From Flavobacteriales bacterium (GTDB taxonomy: Bacteria; Bacteroidota; Bacteroidia; Flavobacteriales_F; PHOS-HE28): DNA of 64,000 nt. The DNA lies in the NCBI GenBank assembly GCA_023957375.1, contig JAMLHB010000002.1:1054001-1118000 (forward strand). The letters are read 5' to 3'. The notes beneath the pieces are model-generated. The model searched no databases. It had not been told where the DNA came from and was given only the letters and a program-made list of their open reading frames with translations. Below are positions 24,497 through 33,890 of the stretch, piece by piece; position 1 is the stretch's first letter; each line of letters begins with the position of its first letter. The position numbers and the translations under genes were made by a program.

Positions 24497-25774
24497 TTAC
24501 TCCGCCTGAACGAGCGGCCGGGAAGGTGCCCGAAGACCCTTCCAAAGAACCTGCCCCACCAGGCCCAGCATAATCGCCTCGGCCAGCAGCACATTCACCG
24601 GCAACAGCGACAAGGCACCCAGCAACAGGGCCGCTGCGGCCAAGGCCAGCACGTTCCAGGCCAAGGGCTGCTTGCCGTGGCTTAGCAACAGCACCACCAG
24701 CGGGGCGGCCCACACCACCACTTGGTAATCGAAGCTGGGCACCCGGAGGAACAGCATGAACAGGACCCAGCAGCAAAAGCCCAACAGCAGCAGGTCCCAT
24801 GCAGGCAAGCGCCGTAACCGGCGGCCCGCCACCAGCACGATGCCTAAGAGGAGCGCAACAAGCAGCGCCCATGGCGTCCAGGCGGGAATGTCCAGGCCGA
24901 GCACATGCAGGATGGCAGGTATCGAACCATTTTCAAATTCCATCGCATGGTGGGCATCCAGCCCGGCCATCCCCTCGATCACGGACGGATACGTGTAATT
25001 CGCCCCTTCCACCACCGGCGGTTCGCTCGGATCGGGAAGGCTGTTCCAGGTCCGCATGGCCGCGAAGTATTCAGCCCAGGCGCGCAACCCGCCGCCCAAC
25101 AGGGCGAAGGTGCCTGCCATCAATGCCGTGAAGCCCGCAGCGCCTGCCCAGGTGCGCCAGGTGGCCGCCAGCAGCAGGGGCGCGGCGATGATGGCATTGG
25201 TGGGCTTGATCAATACCAGAACGGCGATCAGGACCCCGGTTGCGACCTCGCGCCGCGCTTTCAATGCAACGAACAGGAGGGCCAAAACGGCCATGGGCAA
25301 TACGTACACTTGGCCTCGTTCCACGTGCAACCGCCATGACTGGCAGGCAACGAACAGCAATAGCACCACGGCGGCCACCACCGCTTGTCGGGCGGGGTCA
25401 TCCCTGCCGAATGCCCGGGCCGTGAACAACACGGATCCGATCAGTAGTGCGTACTGGATGACCAACCAGGCCATCCGGCCCTCACCGAAGGGAAGGGCGG
25501 CTACCGGAGCCATTAACAACGCTTGGAACGGAGTACCGGTATAGCGCGTCATGGCTGTTCCGGGTGGTAGCATGGGGTCCGCAAGTCGTTCCGGGTCACC
25601 TGGCCGCCAGGGGTTGTAATAGAGCGATCGCCCCTCCATCAAGGAACAGCTGCCCACCACCTTGTCGCGCAGGTCAATTCCTCCGTAGTGCCGGGTCAGG
25701 TGAAGGTCGACCATAAAGCAGGCAACCACGCCGATCACAATGGTCCAACGCAGGACCAAACCTCGCTTTTCCAT
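24497..25774 (-). CDS. GT87-type polytopic membrane glycosyltransferase
   Basis: The 425-residue protein has about nine or ten hydrophobic segments. Early on it has the sequence DLHLTRHYGGIDLRDKVVG followed by EGRSLYYNPWRP. This layout and motif fit the GT87/DUF2029 family of polyprenyl-phosphate-sugar-dependent mannosyl/arabinosyl transferases, which add sugars on the outer face of the membrane. The acceptor is unknown. The chosen start places one positively charged stretch before the first helix. A longer in-frame start at 25894 adds a cysteine-rich segment that looks non-coding. Confidence 0.75.
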   Translation of the reverse strand: MEKRGLVLRWTIVIGVVACFMVDLHLTRHYGGIDLRDKVVGSCSLMEGRSLYYNPWRPGDPERLADPMLPPGTAMTRYTGTPFQALLMAPVAALPFGEGRMAWLVIQYALLIGSVLFTARAFGRDDPARQAVVAAVVLLLFVACQSWRLHVERGQVYVLPMAVLALLFVALKARREVATGVLIAVLVLIKPTNAIIAAPLLLAATWRTWAGAAGFTALMAGTFALLGGGLRAWAEYFAAMRTWNSLPDPSEPPVVEGANYTYPSVIEGMAGLDAHHAMEFENGSIPAILHVLGLDIPAWTPWALLVALLLGIVLVAGRRLRRLPAWDLLLLGFCCWVLFMLFLRVPSFDYQVVVWAAPLVVLLLSHGKQPLAWNVLALAAAALLLGALSLLPVNVLLAEAIMLGLVGQVLWKGLRAPSRPLVQAE

Positions 25775-25985
25775 TCCGGGAACGGTGCAACGGCAGGCAA
25801 GATAATTCGGTTCACCGTGCGCATGTGCCATGGGGGCACTTGGCGAAAGACAACAACACGCGCATGGGCCGCCTGAACACGGCTGGGCCATCATGCTGAA
25901 CGCCGTACTTTGGTGGCCCCGTTCAGCCCCCGGGGAATGACCCGGGCATCAGCAAGGGAAGCGGGGCCACACCGGCAAGCAGGCC

Positions 25986-26840
25986 ATGAGAGCACCCGTA
26001 GAGGCGGTTTGGACCCGGCGGTACCTGGGCGGCGGTCTGGAGGTTGCGGAAGATGTTTTGGCCGCCGAGGAACCACTGGAGATCCGCCTGGGCCATGGAC
26101 CCTTGGAAGACCGTCGGGAAACGCGATTGAGCGTGACCATGCGCACGCCGGGCAACGACGAGGAATTGGCCTTGGGCTTCCTGTTCACGGAGGGGATCAT
26201 CCACGGCCGGGAGGATGTGCTCCGTGTAGTGCATTGTGAAGACGTGAAGGAAGAGGAGCGGGGCAACGTGGTCCGCGCCGAACTGCATCCTTCGGTGGAG
26301 GTGGACCCCTCCCGGTGGCAACGGAGCTTCTACATGTCCAGTAGTTGCGGAGTTTGCGGCAAGTCGAGCATTGATGCGGTACGGGCACAAGGGTTGAGAC
26401 CGCTCACGCCGTTCGGGGCGGTTGATCCGGAGGTGATCACTGCACTGCCGGAACGCATGCGCAACGTCCAGACCGTCTTCAGGCACACTGGCGGCATTCA
26501 TGCGGCAGCGCTCTTTGACCGCCAGGGCAGCTTATTGATCCTGCGTGAAGGCGTAGGCCGGCACAATGCCGTTGACAAGGTGGTGGGCGCCATGTTGATG
26601 GCAGATGCCCCGGGCCGGGCGGAAGGCCCGCAGTTGCCACCGGCCTCGGACCGCATGCTGTTGGTCAGTGGCCGTGCCGGGTTTGAGCTGGTGCAGAAGT
26701 GTGCCATGGCGGGCATTCCCTTGATGGCCGCCTTGGGCGCACCTTCATCGCTCGCTGTTCGGCTGGCCCGCGAGACCGGGCTTACCCTGGTCGGCTTTTT
26801 AAGCGAAGACCGGTTCAATGTCTATAGCGGAGGGAGCTGA
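25986..26840 (+). CDS. fdhD: Formate dehydrogenase accessory sulfurtransferase FdhD
   Basis: FdhD carries sulfur from the IscS cysteine desulfurase to the molybdenum cofactor of formate dehydrogenases. The 284-residue protein contains the conserved CGVCG motif with the sulfur-carrying cysteines 121 and 124. It also has the ELALGFLFTEGII block and the C-terminal REGVGRHNAVDKVVG and SGRAGFELVQKC signatures. No formate dehydrogenase gene lies in the window. The nearby moaA gives some molybdoenzyme context. Confidence 0.95.
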   Translation: MRAPVEAVWTRRYLGGGLEVAEDVLAAEEPLEIRLGHGPLEDRRETRLSVTMRTPGNDEELALGFLFTEGIIHGREDVLRVVHCEDVKEEERGNVVRAELHPSVEVDPSRWQRSFYMSSSCGVCGKSSIDAVRAQGLRPLTPFGAVDPEVITALPERMRNVQTVFRHTGGIHAAALFDRQGSLLILREGVGRHNAVDKVVGAMLMADAPGRAEGPQLPPASDRMLLVSGRAGFELVQKCAMAGIPLMAALGAPSSLAVRLARETGLTLVGFLSEDRFNVYSGGS

Positions 26841-26850
26841 TGGCGGCACT

Positions 26851-27792
26851 TTATTGTTTCATCCATTTCACGGTTCGTCGACCCGCTATGCCATTCAGCT
26901 CAACAAGGTAGATGCCTGAAGCAAGGCCACTGCTGTTCAACACGAAGGAGCCGTTAGGGTTTGATGCGATCAAAACCGCCCGGCCCATGCCATCAAATAC
27001 ACGCACGGTCGTCAAGTCCCTTGCCTCGGTTTCGACATGCAATACCTCCGCCCCGGGGTTGGGGAAAACCTGGATCCCCGTCGGCCTTACCTGTTCATTT
27101 ATGCTGGTGCTGAAGCCGCATGGCGTAGCCGGTGCGGTCGTGTATGTGATGTCATTGTCCCGGTAGCAACGCAAGCCCTCGAGGGGGCCATCAATGGAAA
27201 CCCAAAGGGAATAGTCGGGGATCAGATAGAAGTAATTGAACCCTATTCGCTCAATCAAGGTGTCTGTCCCCAAGGTGTCAACTTGGCCGACAAATGGATG
27301 GCCAAGCAGATGCACGATCAATCGGCGCAGGTTCAAGCCATCGATCTGAACGGAACCGGTGTCCACCACAACAAATTCCGTCGTTCCAACCGCTCCCGTT
27401 TCTTGCCCCGGCCATGACCAATGGTCTCCCGGGGAGGCAGTGAACCACATGACGGTGTCGAATTCGTATGGTGAAGGGTGGAGCAGGTATACCACGCCAT
27501 CCATTTGGCGCATGTGGAAGTCTGCGATGAATGGGGAAATAATTGTGGAATCCGGCGTTGCCTCCTCATGGATATAAGAAGTTGCGCGAATCCGTTGGGT
27601 TTCTTGCCCATCCACTATGGTATCACCGGAAAAGCGACTGATCACAACACCAACGTATGTATCCCCGGTGCTCCAGTCCACACTGTAGGATTCGTGGCTC
27701 CACTCCGCGCCCGGCGGACACCAGGATTGCGCAAGTACCGCTTGGGCGGCACCTATCCAAAAAATCGGCAGGAGGGCAAGGAACTTCTTCAT
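26851..27792 (-). CDS. Secreted protein with T9SS type-A sorting domain (WCPPGAEW family)
   Basis: The 313-residue protein starts with a signal peptide (FLALLPIFWIGAAQAVLAQ). It then has SWCPPGAEWSHESY, a central beta-rich domain of unknown function and DTLIERIGFNYFYLIPD. The C-terminal sorting domain (about 235-313) contains VFPNPGAEVLHV, VRVFDGMGRAVL and GIYLVELNGIAGRR, typical of T9SS type-A signals. It is a paralogue of the gene at 32988-33890. The start overlaps the previous gene's stop as ATGA, so it is translationally coupled in a tail-to-head series of T9SS cargo genes. Confidence 0.82.
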   Translation of the reverse strand: MKKFLALLPIFWIGAAQAVLAQSWCPPGAEWSHESYSVDWSTGDTYVGVVISRFSGDTIVDGQETQRIRATSYIHEEATPDSTIISPFIADFHMRQMDGVVYLLHPSPYEFDTVMWFTASPGDHWSWPGQETGAVGTTEFVVVDTGSVQIDGLNLRRLIVHLLGHPFVGQVDTLGTDTLIERIGFNYFYLIPDYSLWVSIDGPLEGLRCYRDNDITYTTAPATPCGFSTSINEQVRPTGIQVFPNPGAEVLHVETEARDLTTVRVFDGMGRAVLIASNPNGSFVLNSSGLASGIYLVELNGIAGRRTVKWMKQ

Positions 27793-29261
27793 TGTTTCAT
27801 CCATTTCACGGTTCGTCTTTCTCCGCCGCTATCCACTTCAATCAAGTAGACGCCCGGTGAGAGTGCTGCGCTGCTTAGCTTCAGCACGCCCGTACCCGAG
27901 GCCGCCAGCACCGCCCGGCCCATGGCATCGCGCACCTGCACGTCCATATGGCCCGTGGTGCCTGTTTCGATGTGCAGCACATCTGTTCCCGGGTTTGGCC
28001 ACAACTGCACCTGGCGCACAGGCCGCTCCGCCTCATGGATGCCAACACTTAGGCCATGCAGCTTGGCAATGAAGGTCATGCTGGTATCGCTCACCGTGCC
28101 GTCATCAAAGCCTTTGAAGAAGCCGCACACGAAAATGCTGCCGTCCGGTGCTTGCTTAATATCCGTTAGGCCACTGTACAGGTAGGTGCTGTTGAAATCA
28201 TGCCAGAGGCCGCAGCCCTGCCCAGTGAAGGCTGTGGTGAGCAAGTGCCCCGTGCTGTCCAGCAGGGCGATGCCTCGCCGCAATTGTCCGGCGATGTGTG
28301 TGAAGTCCCCACCAACCATGATCCGGCCATCGCCCAAGGGTAGTAGGGCATTCACGCTGAACGCGAAATCCCCGAAGGAAAGCGGCGGCACATGGCTATA
28401 CTGAGTATGGTTGTTGAAGGTGGTGTCCAATGCTCCATCCGGCATCAGCCGGATCAAGTGAAGGGTGTCGGGTTCATTGGGGAAAACGAACTGCCCTCCG
28501 GCGAGGATGCGGCCGTTGGGCTGTTCCACTAGGCAGGTCGCATAGCCCTTGATGATATTCGTGTGGAAGGTGGTGTCCAAGCTGCCGTCCGGCCAGATGC
28601 GCAGGATCCGCCCCTCGGGCTGCCCCTCGTAGGTGTTGTATACACCGCTGACCAAGAGGCGGCCCTGCGTGGTGGGCACAAGGGTCCAGATCACCCCGTC
28701 CGTTTTCCGCCATTGGTAGGTACTGTCCAGTATGCCGTTCGTGTCCACGCGCAGCAGCGAATACCAGCCCGGTGCATTGATCCCCCATTGTTCGGCAACA
28801 CGATGGTCCCCGGTGCAAAGCACCATGCCGTCCGGTTGCACGTACACATCACCGCCATTGTAGGTCACTAGCCCAGGATGGGGATAATTCTCTGTAATGG
28901 GAAGAAAACCCTGGTCTAACGTTCCGGTCGTGCGGAAGTACCGGGCCGGAAATCCATTGATCGTCAAATAATAATAATCCCCGGAGGTGAGGATATCTCC
29001 GTAGCCCCAATTCGAAGTCCAAGATTCGTCCAGATCACCGTTAGGCAGGATGCGGAAAAAAGAGTAAGGGATGTTGGAACCATCAATCCGTACATACCAT
29101 CCGGATGCTAATACACTCCCATCTTCCAAGGGCAGCAAGGCAATCAAACCATTGTTCAAGAAGCGCGTGCAACGGAACGAAGTGTCCAAGGTAAGCGGCA
29201 CCTGCGCTCCGCCGCTGCTGGCCGTCATTGCGGCCAGCAGCGCGAGGGTCAGGACTTTCAT
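27789..29261 (-). CDS. Delta-60-repeat beta-propeller-like secreted protein with T9SS sorting domain
   Basis: The 490-residue protein has a signal peptide (MKVLTLALLAAMTASSGGAQ). It then carries at least six repeats of about 55-60 residues built around phrases such as LxxGxxxVxGxF and LPDGxLDTTF, the delta-60 repeat, which form propeller-like folds. The C-terminal 75 residues are a T9SS type-A sorting domain (LWPNPGTDVLHIE, VRDAMGRAVL, GVYLIEVDSGGERR). Outer-surface attachment or release is expected; the ligand is unknown. It overlaps both neighbours by ATGA junctions, forming a coupled operon with the metalloprotease halves upstream. Confidence 0.85.
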   Translation of the reverse strand: MKVLTLALLAAMTASSGGAQVPLTLDTSFRCTRFLNNGLIALLPLEDGSVLASGWYVRIDGSNIPYSFFRILPNGDLDESWTSNWGYGDILTSGDYYYLTINGFPARYFRTTGTLDQGFLPITENYPHPGLVTYNGGDVYVQPDGMVLCTGDHRVAEQWGINAPGWYSLLRVDTNGILDSTYQWRKTDGVIWTLVPTTQGRLLVSGVYNTYEGQPEGRILRIWPDGSLDTTFHTNIIKGYATCLVEQPNGRILAGGQFVFPNEPDTLHLIRLMPDGALDTTFNNHTQYSHVPPLSFGDFAFSVNALLPLGDGRIMVGGDFTHIAGQLRRGIALLDSTGHLLTTAFTGQGCGLWHDFNSTYLYSGLTDIKQAPDGSIFVCGFFKGFDDGTVSDTSMTFIAKLHGLSVGIHEAERPVRQVQLWPNPGTDVLHIETGTTGHMDVQVRDAMGRAVLAASGTGVLKLSSAALSPGVYLIEVDSGGERRTVKWMKQ

Positions 29262-32002
29262 GGCTTGAGTACTAAGCGTTCCGTGGCAATGCGCCCGCCG
29301 TCGTTCAGCAGTTCCACGCTGTAGGTGCCTGGGGCGTAGCTCCGCGTGTCCAGCAGTTGCTGGCCCTGCTGCGTGGAGAGGGGCATGCGCTTCAGCTCCC
29401 GCCCGTCCACGCCGCGCAGTACCAGCACCGCATCCTTCGGCGCATCCGCGAGCTTGTAGGCAAGGGTAACGTAGGCGATAGCCGGGTTCGGGTAAACAGC
29501 CAGGGGGCTCGGAGCGGTAGTGGGCACGGTAGGCTTGGGCAGCTGCAGCATCTTCTGCGTGGCACCCTCACCGGTGCAGGGGGTATCGCATTCCTTGTAG
29601 CCGAAGCAGAGGATGTTTTGCGCCCAGAACGCGGGCCGCTCGCATCCCGTCGAAGCGATGTTCCGCAAACTGGCCAGTTCCGTGCTGTCCAGGTGCATCA
29701 GGCCATGGCCTGCCCTGTGAAAACTTGCGAGAAGATTGATGTAGGCCACGGCATCATCGCGCTCCTTTGCTTGGTCATCGCTCAACTTATACAGCGCGCC
29801 CAGCCCGAGCATCAAGTCCTTGGCCTGGTCGTACTCCCCGCGCTCTAAGCGGGTGAGGGCCTCGCTGTAGCGCGCCCCGAGGCTGGGCACCTGCTGCCAG
29901 CGGACAAGGATGCTGTCCGTGCGGATGCCCAAGGTGTCGTTTTTCCATTCACCGATCAGCTCGTCCGCCGCGAAGCTCATGTCCGCGTGGTGCTGCCCCA
30001 TGTCGCTTTCCAGCTGGGTGCGGAAGGTCTTCTGATTCCACGAGCCCACGATCAGGTCGATCATGTATTGCGGCAACGGGTACGGCGAATCATATTGCAG
30101 CCATTTGATGAGGCCTTCCTTCTTCGTCCCGTCCGGGTTGGCTAACAGCACCTCCAGCAGCATGGCCTGCGGCATGATGTTCTTGATCACTGCCTCGCGC
30201 AAGACCTCCGTGGAGAGGTACGGCGATTTGGCCATCAATTGGTCGTGCAATGGCCAGGCATCGGCCGGCCAGGTCATTTGCACCTCATCGATCAGCGCAT
30301 CCGTGTTGCCGCCGTCCAGCAGTGCGTTGTACACGTAGGCCGTGTTCACGTAGGCTGTTTTCGCTGCGGCGAATTGCCCGCGCACCTCGTTCATCTGCAC
30401 CTCGGTATAGTGCTGGGGCACCCGCCCATCAAGGTGCGAGGGGCATCCGTTGGAGTGCGTGGTGTAGGTGATGCCCACCCATCCAGGAGTATAGTCCAGC
30501 GGCTTGGCTGCGGGGTTGGAGCCATCGTTGTGCCAGTAGTTCAGTACCCAGTCCGTGTTGTTCTTGAAATCGCTCTCGTCCATGGGCGTGGTCTCCTGCG
30601 TGAAGATGTTCCCGGCGGGTGTGGACGAGGAACCTTGCTGGGTGCGGATGCTGTGATTGTTGCTGTATGGGTTTCCGGTCAACTTCCGGTCGAAGATGTC
30701 GGTTCCGCCGGGATTGTTGTTGCTGTTGCAGAGGAATTGCAGGCCCACATAGGCGGCTTGGGCCGGGTCCATGCACTTTCCTTCTCCGACGAAAGCCTGG
30801 TTCGTGTTCTCGGCGGTGTTCTTGTACACCTGGCTGTTGTACTCTCCGCTGAAATTGATCCGCGTACCGGTGAACAGATTGGCCGCATCCGCTGTTCGGG
30901 TGAAATGGTTCCCTTCAATGCGAAAGCCATGGCCGCCAGTGGAGTAGATGCCATGGTGCCCGCCTACATTCACGATATCGTAATCTGGCGTTCCGAACAC
31001 AGGTTCTACATCTCGACCTCCTCCTGTGAAATTGCTCTTGAACACGTGGAAGCTGTTCACGCTGTTGCTGTAAATCCCGATCACGTTGTCGGTGAAATCG
31101 CAATCGGTGACCGAGAAGGTGCGGTCCGTGGAAGAGACGGAGGCCTCGATACCGTGGTCCAGCCCTTCGAATGTGCTGCGGGTTAAGTGCGCGGGTGGGC
31201 AAGGGAAATAACCAGATGAGCACGCGCCGGAGATCATGTAATGTGCATCAATGCTCGTGATGCCGCGGCCCAGCTTGTAGCTCTCCGTGACCCCGGTCTG
31301 CAGGTTCTTGAAATGGCAACCGCTGATCCTGATGCCGTCCACCTGCCACATGCTGATGTGCGTGGAGAAATCACCCACTCCGCGGTAGTTGTCATCCAAG
31401 ATGAAGTCGCAGTATTTGAATAGACTTCGGTTGGCGGTGGGCTGGCCACCGGCCGTGGTGTTCTGGTAAGCCAGGAATTCCGCAGACCGGTGACAGTTGA
31501 GGAAGGTGGTGTTCGTAGCTTGGATGATCCCGCCAAAAGTCCCGTACACGCCGGGTTGTTGCATGGTGATGTTCCGGGCATGCTCAATCACCGCGCCGTT
31601 CTTCAGCACCAGCATGCCCTGGTAGGTGGGGATGGGGGAGCCGGATTGGTTGTGGACATTGTCGCCCCATACTTCGATGCCGGGCCAGAAGCCGGCGCAA
31701 CCGGTAGTGGTGATGTATCCACCATCGACGATCAAGCGCGCGCCCTGTTTCACGATGATCTTTCCATCACCCGGCATGCCCACCCGGCACTTGATCGTCA
31801 AGGTGGCCCCTGGTTGCACCGTCACGTTCCCGCCGACCACCTTCGCCCAATTCCACGTCTCATCGGCGGTGATCGTCTTGTCCAAAGCGGGATCGCGCGT
31901 ATCGGCGGTCAGCCAGCCACTTCTAAATGTACCCGCCAGCATTTGATGCATATGCCCGATCTGCTCCGGCGTCCAGTTCATTTTATCGGAACTATACCCC
32001 AT
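29258..32002 (-). CDS. C-terminal part of an interrupted M43 metalloprotease: Met-turn, right-handed beta-helix, T9SS sorting domain
   Basis: The frame opens with MGYSSDKMNWTPEQIGHMHQ, the Met-turn segment that follows the zinc site in pappalysin-type M43 proteases. A right-handed beta-helix with NosD-like repeats follows (about 60-420: NVTVQPGATLTIKC, GGYITTTGCAGFWPGIEVWG, ITMQQPGVYGTFGG). Then comes a long helical and spacer region and a T9SS type-A tail (VYPNPAIAYVTLAYKL, GTYSVELLNDGGRIATERL). It has no signal peptide of its own. It is in the same reading frame as the protein ending at 32030, separated only by a TAG and nine sense codons, so both are parts of one gene. On its own it is unlikely to be exported or active. 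Confidence 0.85.
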   Translation of the reverse strand: MGYSSDKMNWTPEQIGHMHQMLAGTFRSGWLTADTRDPALDKTITADETWNWAKVVGGNVTVQPGATLTIKCRVGMPGDGKIIVKQGARLIVDGGYITTTGCAGFWPGIEVWGDNVHNQSGSPIPTYQGMLVLKNGAVIEHARNITMQQPGVYGTFGGIIQATNTTFLNCHRSAEFLAYQNTTAGGQPTANRSLFKYCDFILDDNYRGVGDFSTHISMWQVDGIRISGCHFKNLQTGVTESYKLGRGITSIDAHYMISGACSSGYFPCPPAHLTRSTFEGLDHGIEASVSSTDRTFSVTDCDFTDNVIGIYSNSVNSFHVFKSNFTGGGRDVEPVFGTPDYDIVNVGGHHGIYSTGGHGFRIEGNHFTRTADAANLFTGTRINFSGEYNSQVYKNTAENTNQAFVGEGKCMDPAQAAYVGLQFLCNSNNNPGGTDIFDRKLTGNPYSNNHSIRTQQGSSSTPAGNIFTQETTPMDESDFKNNTDWVLNYWHNDGSNPAAKPLDYTPGWVGITYTTHSNGCPSHLDGRVPQHYTEVQMNEVRGQFAAAKTAYVNTAYVYNALLDGGNTDALIDEVQMTWPADAWPLHDQLMAKSPYLSTEVLREAVIKNIMPQAMLLEVLLANPDGTKKEGLIKWLQYDSPYPLPQYMIDLIVGSWNQKTFRTQLESDMGQHHADMSFAADELIGEWKNDTLGIRTDSILVRWQQVPSLGARYSEALTRLERGEYDQAKDLMLGLGALYKLSDDQAKERDDAVAYINLLASFHRAGHGLMHLDSTELASLRNIASTGCERPAFWAQNILCFGYKECDTPCTGEGATQKMLQLPKPTVPTTAPSPLAVYPNPAIAYVTLAYKLADAPKDAVLVLRGVDGRELKRMPLSTQQGQQLLDTRSYAPGTYSVELLNDGGRIATERLVLKP

Positions 32003-32029
32003 GGTATTGTTGAGACATGGGCTGTGGGG

Positions 32030-32932
32030 CTATGTAGGGGTCACATCGGAGGTTGGACTGCACCAGCTACTATAATGAGGGCATGGCAGGTCGGTGAACT
32101 GTGAGCATGTTAACCACGAATGTTGAAAACCAAGTGTATGTCCCATTTCGTGGGCCGTCAGCGCATTGAAATACCAAGGGTCCCCTCCTAACGGTCCTGC
32201 TGGCCAAGGATCGCCGGGTGGTAAATCCAAGTACATCTTATATACGTTCTGTAACATGACGCAGGTGTAGTCGTAGGATAACATATCTTCTGCTGGACCA
32301 CAACCTGCTGTGGTAAAATAGGTGCCACTTGTTCTACCGATAATGAACACGTTCAGATATTTACAGGGTTCTACTGCATAGTTATCAAAGCAGTAATTGC
32401 TTGTATAGGCGCAGAAACTTCCATTATTGCTCCAACCAACGTCATCTTTGTGGAACAAAATGTCTTGGACGGAAAATCGAACACGGGTATCGCCTACCAC
32501 CGCTGTAGTTACAACTCCATTAAAAATTTGGTCGGCCACTTCGCCGTATATTTTGTTTACGGATGGCGGATTGGATCCGGGAATGCCATCTAAGATGGCA
32601 TTCAAAAAATCCATGTGCGCGGGGATATCACTTCGAAAATTCTGAGGATCGGCCGGATTGGATTTTTGCATCACATGGATGATCACCCGAACTGTAAGGA
32701 TGTCATCGGTTGCGAGTGGGATATAGTCGGTGTTATTGGCCCCAGAGTATGGGCTTGCATCTACGCAACTGCCGCCACTGCCACCACTGCCGCCCATCAT
32801 CTCTGGTATAGGTCCATCCGCTGTCTGGCAGGCTATGTTCTGTGCCCAGGCAGGGATGGTCATTGCAAATGTGAGTGCCGCACAAGTGCCGATGCGGCAT
32901 AGCGTGTTGGAAAGGGAGTTTGCGTTCTTCAT
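32030..32932 (-). CDS. N-terminal part of an interrupted M43 (pappalysin-type) zinc metalloprotease
   Basis: The 300-residue product has a signal peptide ending AMTIPAWAQ, a Gly-Ser-rich linker and an M43 catalytic domain. The zinc signature HEMGHTLGFQH (HExxHxxGxxH) lies near residues 260-270. The frame then stops at a TAG (32030-32032). Reading through gives nine codons encoding PHSPCLNNT followed by the MGYSSDK Met-turn, exactly what should come next in this family. The gene is therefore split by an in-frame amber codon. It may be a new pseudogene, a consensus error or a readthrough site. AT content is visibly higher than in the surrounding housekeeping genes. Confidence 0.85.
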   Translation of the reverse strand: MKNANSLSNTLCRIGTCAALTFAMTIPAWAQNIACQTADGPIPEMMGGSGGSGGSCVDASPYSGANNTDYIPLATDDILTVRVIIHVMQKSNPADPQNFRSDIPAHMDFLNAILDGIPGSNPPSVNKIYGEVADQIFNGVVTTAVVGDTRVRFSVQDILFHKDDVGWSNNGSFCAYTSNYCFDNYAVEPCKYLNVFIIGRTSGTYFTTAGCGPAEDMLSYDYTCVMLQNVYKMYLDLPPGDPWPAGPLGGDPWYFNALTAHEMGHTLGFQHSWLTCSQFTDLPCPHYSSWCSPTSDVTPT

Positions 32933-32987
32933 GGGGTAGGAGGCGTTTTGTTTAACCAAGGGTGTATGGGGTGTGAGGCGCAATGGT

Positions 32988-33890
32988 TTACAGCTTAACA
33001 AATTTCTCCGTTAGCAATGGGCGGCCGGTATGATCCACGATTTTGCAGATGCATGGTCCTGCGGCCAGCATGCTCAGGTCAAGGTCTGCAGATTCCCCCA
33101 ATAGGGGAGCATGAAGCACGCACGTTCCTAAAACATTGAATAATTGCAACGCGGATCGTGAGCCGGAAGGGATATGGGCAACTGTCATTAGACCGGTTTT
33201 CATGACGATGGATATCGGGGTGCGATTTTCGGTGAGCTGATTTGCACTGAGGGTATAGTCGCACGGCACAGACACGTTTGTGGACAGTCCGATCTCGTTG
33301 TCAGCGTAACATCTTAACGGCCCTGTGTTCATGTCGAGTTGATAATATAACCAAGGCAGCACAGGGAGGTTAAGGGAGCCAATTCGTTCAATAAGGGTGT
33401 CGTTCATGACGGATATTCCATCCACTTCAGGGACTTCGATGGCAAGCCAACGCAATAACACTCCATCAATCAAGGTGGAACCGGTATCGGTGACCAAGAT
33501 CGAGTATGGATCATTCGTGCCAGGGAACGGCAATTGCCATGTTGCGCCCGGGATAGCCCCGAAGTACCAAAGCGTATCAAACTCATTGTCGAGCCAAAGT
33601 TTCACGCAATCAGACGTGTAGGCGGTATACAACGGAGGATAGGTGACACTCACGGGTGATTGAAATGGAATGTTCCAGCCGAACAGTGTCCGGGTCATTT
33701 TCTGGGCTGGAATGGAGTTGATCAGCGTGTCTTCTTGAAAGGTGATCAATTCATATCCCTCTGTCCCCCCCACATCCGAATAATTATAATGCCATTCCGC
33801 TCCCGGTGGGCACCATTGCTGTGCTTGCACCATGCTCATACATAAGCTGGCCCATAGGCCCATCGATGCGTGCAGGTGCGTGCGGTTCAT
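32988..33890 (-). CDS. Secreted WCPPGAEW-family protein, paralogue of the 26851-27792 gene
   Basis: This 300-residue protein has a signal peptide (ASMGLWASLCMSMVQAQ). It shares with the gene at 26851 the blocks WCPPGAEW, DTLIERIG and the LRCYADNEI segment in the same order. The C-terminal region keeps the T9SS-like pattern LQLFNVLGTCVLHA and AGPCICKIVDHTGR but lacks a clear YPNP opening, so its sorting signal is diverged. Function is unknown. The gene lies upstream of the interrupted metalloprotease and is probably part of the same cargo cluster. Its start at 33890 is the ATG nearest the signal peptide. Confidence 0.75.
   Translation of the reverse strand: MNRTHLHASMGLWASLCMSMVQAQQWCPPGAEWHYNYSDVGGTEGYELITFQEDTLINSIPAQKMTRTLFGWNIPFQSPVSVTYPPLYTAYTSDCVKLWLDNEFDTLWYFGAIPGATWQLPFPGTNDPYSILVTDTGSTLIDGVLLRWLAIEVPEVDGISVMNDTLIERIGSLNLPVLPWLYYQLDMNTGPLRCYADNEIGLSTNVSVPCDYTLSANQLTENRTPISIVMKTGLMTVAHIPSGSRSALQLFNVLGTCVLHAPLLGESADLDLSMLAAGPCICKIVDHTGRPLLTEKFVKL

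Noticed and set aside
25318-25333. CACGTG-containing sequence in the GT87-type gene resembling parS
   Set aside because: Three mismatches to the palindrome and no neighbouring site; CACGTG is common in this GC-rich sequence.
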